Part shown: in pieces, positions 15,036 through 20,788 of the stretch
How the letters are laid out: each line of letters opens with the position of its first letter
Position numbering within the stretch: the first letter of the stretch is position 1
Assembly (NCBI GenBank): GCA_041164425.1
Contig: JBEAPO010000158.1
Location: 1-20,788 of the forward strand
Origin: F1-20-MAGs119 sp041164425
Lineage (GTDB): Bacteria > Actinomycetota > Acidimicrobiia > Acidimicrobiales > Ilumatobacteraceae
DNA: 20,788 nucleotides
Direction of reading: 5' to 3'
Notes under the pieces: model-generated
The model's input: the letters and a program-made list of their open reading frames with translations, nothing else
What the model was told of the DNA's origin: nothing
The model's database searches: none
Program-made: the position numbers and the translations under genes

Positions 15036-16466
15036 ATGCTCGACCTGATGTCCGGCTTCGTCGCCGAGTTGCGCAATGCGGGGTTGCCGGTCAGCCTGAC
15101 CGAGAATCTCGACGCGATGGAGGCGATCAAGCAGATCCCTCTCGAAGATCGCGAGGCCTTCAAGTGGGCGCTCGGCGCAACGCTCGTGAAGAACTCCGCC
15201 CACTGGCGGGCGTTCGAAACGGTCTTCGAGGTCTACTTCAGTTTGCGAGGACCCGAATACGCGCTGAAAGACGACGAGGACGCCGGCGATTTCTGGCGCG
15301 AGATGCAAGAACAGATGCGCCAGGGCGAGGGCAAGGGTGGCGCGGGGGCGATGGACTCGCTCACTCAGGAAGAACTGATGAACCTCCTCATGCGGGCGCT
15401 GATGGACGGTGATCAGGCGATGATGCGCGCACTCGCGAAGCAGGCCGTGCAGCGGTTTGCCGGTATGGAGCCGGGGCGTCCCGTCGGCGGCACTTACTAC
15501 CTCTACCGCACGCTGCGCAATCTCGATCTCGACAACATGATGAGCAAGATCGAACAGGCGAAGTCCGACGACGGGCAACAGCCCATCACTGATCTCGAAA
15601 AGCGTCTCGAAAACGACGAGATGCAGCACCGCATCGAGCAATTCAAGCAGGAAATCGAAGCTGAGATCCGGCGTCGTCTGGTCGCCGACCGCGGTGCCGA
15701 GGCAATGGCGAAGACCCTGCGCAAGCCGTTGCCCGAGGACGTCGAGTTCATGCATGCATCGCGCGACGAGATGCAGAGTCTGAAGAAGGCGTTGTACCCG
15801 TTGACGCGAAAACTGGCCGCTCGCCTGGCGCGCAAACGCCGCCATGGCCGCAAGGGCCCGCTCGACTTCCGGAACACCGTGCGGCATTCCCTGAACTACG
15901 GAGGCGTGCCCGCCGAACCGAAGTTCAAGTACCCGCGTCCGGCCAAGCCTGAACTCATGGTCGTGGCCGACATCTCGGGCAGCGTCGCGGCGTTTGCGCG
16001 GTTCACCCTGATGTTGGTGTACGCGATCCAGGGCCAATTCTCGAAGGTGCGTTCGTTCGTGTTCATCGATGGTCTCGACGAGGTCACCGATTACTTCAAG
16101 TCGACCGAAGACATCACCGAGGCAATTCACCGCGTCAACACTGAAGCCGACGTCGTGTGGGTCGATGGACACAGCGACTACGGCCACGCGTTCGAGGTCT
16201 TCTGGGAACGCTACGGCAAGGACGTCGGGCCCAAGACCACCGTGCTGCTGCTCGGCGATGCGCGCAACAACTACCACGCTGCGCAGAGCTGGGTTGTTCG
16301 TGAAATGAAGCACCGAGCCCGCCACGTCTACTGGTTGAATCCCGAGCCTCGGTCGTACTGGAACACGGGTGACTCGATCGTGGGCGAGTACGGCTCGCAC
16401 ACCGACGGCGTCTATGAGTGCCGTAACCTACGCCAACTCGAGGCGTTCGTGGAGAAACTCGCGTGA
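15036..16466 (+). CDS. VWA-domain protein, CoxE-like
   Basis: A 476-residue protein whose C-terminal von Willebrand A domain carries the metal-ion-dependent adhesion site DISGS (Asp312, Ser314, Ser316) and a later Asp408 in LLGDARNN. The N-terminal part is helical and charged, with an Asp/Glu/Met-rich linker (about 85-125) and a probable coiled coil near 165-215. Next comes a very basic stretch, RKLAARLARKRRHGRKGPLDFRNTVR, whose RKGxLDxRxTxR-like pattern is typical of CoxE proteins. There is no signal peptide or membrane helix, so it is cytoplasmic. CoxE proteins partner MoxR-type ATPases, and the gene is 13 bp downstream of one. The start ATG follows GAGAAG, and the stop overlaps the next start as GTGA. 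The substrate cannot be told from sequence. Confidence 0.88.
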   Translation: MLDLMSGFVAELRNAGLPVSLTENLDAMEAIKQIPLEDREAFKWALGATLVKNSAHWRAFETVFEVYFSLRGPEYALKDDEDAGDFWREMQEQMRQGEGKGGAGAMDSLTQEELMNLLMRALMDGDQAMMRALAKQAVQRFAGMEPGRPVGGTYYLYRTLRNLDLDNMMSKIEQAKSDDGQQPITDLEKRLENDEMQHRIEQFKQEIEAEIRRRLVADRGAEAMAKTLRKPLPEDVEFMHASRDEMQSLKKALYPLTRKLAARLARKRRHGRKGPLDFRNTVRHSLNYGGVPAEPKFKYPRPAKPELMVVADISGSVAAFARFTLMLVYAIQGQFSKVRSFVFIDGLDEVTDYFKSTEDITEAIHRVNTEADVVWVDGHSDYGHAFEVFWERYGKDVGPKTTVLLLGDARNNYHAAQSWVVREMKHRARHVYWLNPEPRSYWNTGDSIVGEYGSHTDGVYECRNLRQLEAFVEKLA

Positions 16467-17110
16467 CCGGCACGCGCATCACTCTCGTTCGCCACGGTGA
16501 ATCGCAGGTGGCCGTGGACAAGATGATCGGTGGGCCGCGTAAGTGCTCGGGACTCTCCGAGCTCGGTCGCAAGCAGGCTGAGGCACTGAATGCGAGATGG
16601 CTCACGGAGGGCATCGAAGCGCCCACGGCTTTCGTCGCGAGCAACTACAAACGCGCCATCGAAACCGCGAATCTCATCGCGCCATCACTCGGCCATCCCG
16701 AACTCGTCATCGACGCCGACTGGGGCGAGCATGACCCGGGCGAGTTGTGTGATGGCATGACCTACGCCGACTTCGTCGAGAAGTACGGCCATCGCGACTG
16801 GTCGATCGATCCCTACGACGAGACCTACCCCGGCGGCGAGACGGTCGCTGCGTTCCAATTTCGCGTGGGAGGCGCACTTCGGCGCGCCGTCGATACGTGG
16901 TCGGGCGGCAACATCGTCGTTGCCTGCCACGCTGGGGTCATCGACACCTGTCTGCGCCACGCCCTGCGGAGCGCTCCGGTGGGGGAGTTCGAGGTGCACA
17001 CCCTCAACACGTCGGTCACCGAACTCGTGCACGTACGGCCCGGGCGCTGGCAGATCGTTCGCTACAACGATGCCGGTCATCTCGCGGGCTTGCCAAGAAG
17101 CACCAACTAG
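16463..17110 (+). CDS. Histidine phosphatase (phosphoglycerate mutase-like)
   Basis: A 215-residue histidine phosphatase superfamily member. The catalytic RHG is at residues 10-12 (LVRHGES), a central acidic region reads ADWGEHDPGELCDGM, and the second catalytic His156 is in VACHAGVIDT. It probably hydrolyses a small phosphate ester; the substrate is unknown, and it should not be called glycolytic phosphoglycerate mutase on this evidence. The GTG start overlaps the stop of the VWA gene (GTGA) and has GGAG at 16451-16454 eight bases upstream, so expression is coupled to the MoxR/VWA pair. A functional link with them is inference from this overlap. Confidence 0.9.
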   Translation: MTGTRITLVRHGESQVAVDKMIGGPRKCSGLSELGRKQAEALNARWLTEGIEAPTAFVASNYKRAIETANLIAPSLGHPELVIDADWGEHDPGELCDGMTYADFVEKYGHRDWSIDPYDETYPGGETVAAFQFRVGGALRRAVDTWSGGNIVVACHAGVIDTCLRHALRSAPVGEFEVHTLNTSVTELVHVRPGRWQIVRYNDAGHLAGLPRSTN

Positions 17111-17143
17111 CGGAGAATCTTCCTCGAGTCGATCGGGGGAGAC

Positions 17144-17962
17144 ATGGGTCAGTTGGATCGGAAGGTTGCCGTCGTCATCGGGGGCCACAGTGGCTTTGGC
17201 GAGGCAATCGTGCAGCGTTTCGTAGCCGAGGGTGCACGCGTGGCGATCGCAGCACGTCGCGCCGACTTGGTAAATGAAGCAGCAGCAAAGGTTGGAGGTA
17301 AGGGCTACACGTGCGACATCACGGTGGATGACGATGTCGTTGCGCTGGTAGCCGCCGTCGAGCGCGATTTCGGCCGCATCGACATCGCGGTGAACTGCGC
17401 CGGATACGAACAGAGCACACCGATCGCGGACCTCACGCCCGAAAAACTGACCGCGATGCAGGCCGTGCAGTTCACCGGCGCGATTTATTGCATGCGGCAC
17501 TTCGGAAACTCGATGGCGGCCAACGGAGGGGGATCGTTCCTCTCGATCTCGTCGCAGACTGCACACAGCCCCGCCGTCGGCCTTGCGGCGTACGGCAGTT
17601 CCAAAGCCGGGGTCGAGTACGCGACGAAGATTGCGGCAGTCGAATACGGTCCCAAGAACGTTCGATTCAATTGCGTCGCCTCCGGCCTCATCGAGACTCC
17701 GATGACGTCGCGTATCTTCAAGGTGAAGCCCGCCATTCAAGCCCTGCAGGAGCTCACGCCGTTGCGTCGCATGGGCTCGTCCGAGGACATCGCGAAGGCG
17801 GCGTTCTTTTTCTGCAGCGACGAGGGTGCCTTCGTGACCGGCCAGACGTTGTGCGTCGACGGCGGTGCGACACTGCACGGTCTGCCGACGGCATTCCACT
17901 ACGCCGATGCGGCACGCCGCTACGCCGAGTCAGCGAACAGCGAAACGAGTAAGTCCTCCTGA
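17144..17962 (+). CDS. Short-chain dehydrogenase/reductase (classical SDR)
   Basis: NAD(P)-dependent oxidoreductase of the classical SDR family, 272 residues. The cofactor loop is GGHSGFG at 13-19, with Gly in place of the first Thr of TGxxxGxG. VNCAGYEQ follows, then the catalytic Ser137, Tyr150 and Lys154 (SISSQTAHSPAVGLAAYGSSK). The C-terminal part includes GLIETPMTSRIF and the usual end motif FVTGQTLCVDGGATLHG. Arg-rich AARRADLV after the second strand suggests NADP, but this is weak. GGGGGAG lies just before the ATG. The gene precedes a GMC flavoprotein, and its TGA overlaps the apparent CTG start of that gene. The substrate is probably a secondary alcohol or ketone, not definable further. 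Confidence 0.92.
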   Translation: MGQLDRKVAVVIGGHSGFGEAIVQRFVAEGARVAIAARRADLVNEAAAKVGGKGYTCDITVDDDVVALVAAVERDFGRIDIAVNCAGYEQSTPIADLTPEKLTAMQAVQFTGAIYCMRHFGNSMAANGGGSFLSISSQTAHSPAVGLAAYGSSKAGVEYATKIAAVEYGPKNVRFNCVASGLIETPMTSRIFKVKPAIQALQELTPLRRMGSSEDIAKAAFFFCSDEGAFVTGQTLCVDGGATLHGLPTAFHYADAARRYAESANSETSKSS

Positions 17963-19338
17963 GGCGGCGCATCACCGTTGTCGGCGCAGGTGCCGGGGGC
18001 TGCGTCGTTGCTGCGCGCCTCTTCGACGCCGGTTACGAAGTTCACCTGTTCGAAGCGGGCGGCGCGTCGTCGACGAATGCCTCACCGCACCTCGCCGACT
18101 CCACGACGCGCGGCGATCTTCTCGACCCGTTGGTCTTCGCATCCACGTACACAGGTGGCTTTCGATATCCGTATCTGCGCGGCCGTGCGTTGGGGGGGAC
18201 AACCGCAATCAACGCGTTGGTGCAGATGTGGGGAACGAAGGACGACTGGGATTCTTGGTCGGCGGTGCACGGTTGCACCGGTTGGAACTGGCGTTCGGTG
18301 AGTGCCGAGATGGCGCTCTTGGGCTTCCCTGCCCACTTCGCCGCTGCCGACGAGGCCGGTCCGGTGACGGGCGCCGTTCTGGCCTCGGCGCGAGCGTTGG
18401 GAGCCGGCGAGTGTCGCCACGTCGGCGAGACCTACGACGGCGCCGGAGTTGTCGCCCTGTCATTGCGCGATGGAAATCGAGCCGACGCATTCGGCGTCCT
18501 CGTCGCCCCACGGGTGTTGGAGGACGCAGGTCGCATGGTCGTGCATGCGGGGCAAACGGTTGCTGAGATCCTGATCGAAGCCGATCGGGCGAGGGGAGTC
18601 GTCGTTGCGGGTGACGAATTCGCCACGGACGGGGTGGTGCTCGCAGCGGGAACCGTGTGGAGCCCGATCCTGCTGCGCCGCAGTGGTGTCTCGCGCGCAG
18701 GAATCGGACGCAACCTGAAAGACCACCCCGCGATTTCCTTGTGGTTGGGACTCCGTGAGGGTCTGGTCATGGGTGATCGAACGCTGGACGTGACAGGTCT
18801 CGTGGTGGGTTCTTCGATCGACGACTCGGACATCAATCTTCTGCCCGTTGATCCAAACCAACTTGTGGTCGCCGTGACGAAGGTGTCATCAGTTGGACAC
18901 GTGGCCGAGGTCGACGGCACCGCCGAGGTCGTTCTCGGCACCCTCGAGACCCACGACGACGCGCAGCGCATGCTCGCCGCGCTTCGCTTGGCGGCCGACC
19001 TGTGTTCGACGCCACAATTCAGCGAGGTCGTCGAGTCGGTGTCGATCGATGCCGCAGGCACACCTCTCGACGCATTGCTGGCCCACGATGACGAGACGAT
19101 CGTTTCCTATGTACGCCGCCAACCCGGCGCCTATTCCCATGCGGTCGGCACGTGTCGTATGGGTTTGGAGCGCGATGCCGAGTCGGTCGTCGACAACACC
19201 GGCGCGGTCTTCGGCGTGGACGGTCTGTGGGTTGCCGATGCGTCGGTGTTCCCCGACATTCCGCGTGCCGCAACCCAACTTCCGGTCATGGCGGTGGCTG
19301 GCCGCATCGCGTCAGGGATCGCCGAACGTCTGCGCTGA
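17959..19338 (+). CDS. GMC-type FAD oxidoreductase, apparent CTG start
   Basis: FAD-dependent alcohol oxidase/dehydrogenase of the glucose-methanol-choline family, 459 residues from CTG 17959, short for a family usually above 500. The N-terminal FAD-binding motif is GxGxxG at 9-14 (VVGAGAGGC), with Glu32 in HLFEAGG. The GMC signature GRALGGTTAINALVQMWGTKDDW follows, and later HAVGTCRMG with catalytic His394 and VADASVFPDIPRAATQLPV near the end. Gln440 stands where the second catalytic residue (Asn or His) is usual. An in-frame stop at 17950-17952 rules out an earlier start. The first ATG/GTG/TTG is TTG 18130, which would delete the whole FAD-binding motif. The CTG overlaps the SDR stop as CTGA, like the GTGA overlaps elsewhere here. 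Family identity is firm; the start codon is inferred. Confidence 0.85.
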   Translation: MRRRITVVGAGAGGCVVAARLFDAGYEVHLFEAGGASSTNASPHLADSTTRGDLLDPLVFASTYTGGFRYPYLRGRALGGTTAINALVQMWGTKDDWDSWSAVHGCTGWNWRSVSAEMALLGFPAHFAAADEAGPVTGAVLASARALGAGECRHVGETYDGAGVVALSLRDGNRADAFGVLVAPRVLEDAGRMVVHAGQTVAEILIEADRARGVVVAGDEFATDGVVLAAGTVWSPILLRRSGVSRAGIGRNLKDHPAISLWLGLREGLVMGDRTLDVTGLVVGSSIDDSDINLLPVDPNQLVVAVTKVSSVGHVAEVDGTAEVVLGTLETHDDAQRMLAALRLAADLCSTPQFSEVVESVSIDAAGTPLDALLAHDDETIVSYVRRQPGAYSHAVGTCRMGLERDAESVVDNTGAVFGVDGLWVADASVFPDIPRAATQLPVMAVAGRIASGIAERLR

Positions 19339-19358
19339 GGCCGTGTCAGAATCACCGC

Positions 19359-20327
19359 ATGGCGGTTGCAGGTGTTCCGTTCGCTCTCGGTCTGCACGAG
19401 GTTGCCGAGGGTTGTCATGCTTATCTCCAACCTGACGGCGGATGGGGTTACAGCAACGCGGGGCTGGTCGTGGGCGACGGTGCGTCACTCCTTGTCGACA
19501 CCCTCTTTGACCTCGACCTGACTGCTGCGATGTTGACAGCAATGTCGGACGCGACATCGACGGCACCGATCGGCACGGTCGTCAACACGCACGCCAATGG
19601 CGACCATTGCTACGGCAACCAACTCGTCGCCGACCGTGAGATCATCGCGTCTCGTGCTTCGGCCGAGGAAATGCATCACGTGCCGCCTGCGATGATGGCG
19701 CAGCTGAACGCGGCACCCGGAGATGTCGGAGAACTCTTCCGTTCTTTCTTCGGTAACTTCCGCTTCGGTGGCATCGAACTGACTCCTCCATCACGAACAT
19801 TCGAGGGTCGTCTCGAGGTCGAAATCGGTGGTCGCGCGGTCGAACTGATCGAGGTTGGTCCCGCGCACACGAAGGGCGACACGATCGTCGTCGTGCCGGA
19901 CTCACGCACCGTATTCACGGGTGACATTCTCTTCATTGGCGGTGCTCCGATCGTGTGGGCCGGACCGCTCGAAAACTGGATAGCGGCGTGCGATCTGATG
20001 TTGGGCATGGACATCGAGACGGTCGTGCCCGGACATGGGCCCGTCACCGACAAGACGGGTGTGGTTGCGGTTCGCGACTACCTCACGTCGGTTCTCGCGT
20101 CCGCCACGGAATGCCATGCCAATGGCGTCGATGCATTCGACGCTGCGTGGCAGATAGTTTGTGATATGCAGGGTACGGCGGCGACACGCGACTTGCGCGA
20201 ATTCGGCCGCATTGCGGTGAACGTCGACGCTGTGTATCGCTCAGCGGACCCCGGCTACGAGACGCCGAACGTCATTGAACAATTCAGGCGGATGGCCGAG
20301 ATCGAATCGCGCGCCGCACGAGGATGA
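19359..20327 (+). CDS. Metallo-beta-lactamase-fold hydrolase with HxNxDH motif
   Basis: MBL-fold protein of 322 residues. The metal-binding motifs are H78-A-N80-G-D82-H83 (NTHANGDHCYGN), His170 (GPAHTKGD), Asp189 (VFTGDILF) and His226 (VPGHGPV). The second His of HxHxDH is Asn80. Such THxNGDH proteins occur in other bacteria, so this may define a subfamily and not a dead enzyme. There is no signal peptide, so it is probably cytoplasmic, hydrolysing a thioester, lactone or similar ester. The gene is 20 bp after the GMC gene. No Shine-Dalgarno is visible; CAGAAT six bases before the ATG is a poor -10 match. The 3' end overlaps the convergent SURF1 gene by 44 bp. Confidence 0.88.
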   Translation: MAVAGVPFALGLHEVAEGCHAYLQPDGGWGYSNAGLVVGDGASLLVDTLFDLDLTAAMLTAMSDATSTAPIGTVVNTHANGDHCYGNQLVADREIIASRASAEEMHHVPPAMMAQLNAAPGDVGELFRSFFGNFRFGGIELTPPSRTFEGRLEVEIGGRAVELIEVGPAHTKGDTIVVVPDSRTVFTGDILFIGGAPIVWAGPLENWIAACDLMLGMDIETVVPGHGPVTDKTGVVAVRDYLTSVLASATECHANGVDAFDAAWQIVCDMQGTAATRDLREFGRIAVNVDAVYRSADPGYETPNVIEQFRRMAEIESRAARG

Positions 20328-20788
20328 CCCACGCGCCGATGGCGCACAGCGAGAAAATGATCCACTGGATCGCATACGACAGGTGGGAACCTTCCGACAG
20401 GTCGGGATTCGCCACCGTCGCCAGTCCGACGATGTCGTCGGCGCCCGAGGTCGACTGCAGGTAGTCGACGTAGAACGGCAGAACCGTTTGGTCTTCAGAG
20501 GACTTCATCTGCGCGGTGAGGCGAGCGACGTCGATGCGCTGAACCTCGCGCAGTATTCCCTCGGCGGGGTCGGTCAAGCCGCCGAGCCGCCGTTGCTGTG
20601 ATTTGCGTGCGCGGGCCAGGAACTCGACCACGCCCGTCGCGGGCGGTGGAATCTCGGCCGACAGAGGCACGAACCCGCGATCGACGAGTACGACGAAGTT
20701 CCTTCCGTCGATCGTGAAGTCGAGGGGAGTCAACGCATCGACCCCGGCAGCGTTGTTCTGGCTGCGGTTGAGGACGATGACCTCGTCG
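20284..20788 (-). CDS. SURF1-like cytochrome c oxidase assembly protein, 3' part
   Basis: Membrane protein that helps assemble the heme a/a3 site of cytochrome c oxidase. Reading from the window edge gives DEVIVLNRSQNNAAGVDALTP and continues in frame to FVVLVDRGFVPLS, the SURF1 core motif. The C-terminal membrane helix has the typical HLSYAIQWIIFSLCAIGAWVILVRR. The N-terminal helix and the first part of the domain lie beyond the window, so no start is given; TTG 20733 is internal. The 3' end is antisense to the last 44 bp of the MBL-fold gene. Confidence 0.88.
   Translation of the reverse strand, partial: DEVIVLNRSQNNAAGVDALTPLDFTIDGRNFVVLVDRGFVPLSAEIPPPATGVVEFLARARKSQQRRLGGLTDPAEGILREVQRIDVARLTAQMKSSEDQTVLPFYVDYLQSTSGADDIVGLATVANPDLSEGSHLSYAIQWIIFSLCAIGAWVILVRRAIRSRPSA

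Noticed and set aside
14967..16400. 477-codon minus-strand frame antisense to the VWA gene
   Set aside because: The VWA gene has clear MIDAS motifs and coupling; the antisense frame shows only codon mirror composition.
16685..17899. 404-codon minus-strand frame antisense to the phosphatase and SDR
   Set aside because: Both plus-strand genes have complete catalytic motifs; no recognisable domain on the antisense.
18130..19338. GMC gene starting at TTG 18130, possibly a truncated pseudogene
   Set aside because: The missing FAD motif is intact and in frame just upstream to CTG 17959, so a non-standard start explains it better than decay.
20331..20346. GCGCC-GAT-GGCGC stem as a terminator for the MBL-fold gene
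   Set aside because: Only 5 bp, no T-run on either strand, and it lies in the SURF1 coding sequence.

Overview
This window looks like chromosomal DNA of a high-GC actinomycete, most probably a member of the class Acidimicrobiia. That placement is an inference. It rests on the gene order (ndk, mreBCD, mrdA, rodA, RNase E/G, rplU, rpmA, obg, proB), on frequent GTG and TTG starts, on a threonine-rich linker of the kind common in exported Acidimicrobiia proteins, and on TAnnnT boxes sitting just upstream of start codons. There are no tRNA or rRNA genes, insertion sequences, CRISPR arrays or prophage genes. Coding density is very high, and no gene-free stretch exceeds about 105 bp.

Layout. (1) 1-331: 3' part of nucleoside diphosphate kinase. 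(2) 371-6475: a tightly coupled elongation (Rod) cluster, mreB-mreC-mreD-mrdA(PBP2)-rodA, with stop/start overlaps or very short gaps. It encodes the whole MreBCD scaffold plus a class B PBP and its SEDS glycosyltransferase partner. MreC carries a long Thr-rich insertion inside its periplasmic domain. (3) 6532-8987: an RNase E/G protein with a basic N-terminal tail, then ribosomal proteins L21 and L27, separated by a 104-bp gap holding a 20-bp tandem repeat. (4) 8994-10148, minus strand: an HD-domain dNTP triphosphohydrolase. It is convergent with rpmA and divergent from obg-proB (10197-12546). (5) 12530-14119, minus strand: MurJ lipid II flippase. It is convergent with proB and overlaps it by 17 bp, and a terminator-like hairpin lies in this junction. 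(6) 14156-17110: a MoxR-type AAA+ ATPase, a CoxE-like VWA protein and a histidine phosphatase, starting from a palindromic divergent promoter region shared with murJ. (7) 17144-20327: an oxidative-metabolism set made up of an SDR dehydrogenase, a GMC-type flavoprotein that apparently starts at a CTG codon, and a metallo-beta-lactamase-fold hydrolase. (8) 20284 to the window end, minus strand: 3' part of a SURF1-like cytochrome oxidase assembly protein.

The left two thirds is core housekeeping: cell shape, wall synthesis, RNA turnover, ribosome assembly, nucleotide and proline metabolism. MurJ supplies the lipid II that RodA/PBP2 polymerise, so two parts of the wall pathway are present. The right third holds the less understood genes. 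I see no clearly new defence or mobile system. The best leads are the CTG-initiated GMC gene, the MoxR/VWA/histidine-phosphatase operon with its symmetric promoter, the MreC insertion, and a recurring leaderless-type start architecture at operon heads.
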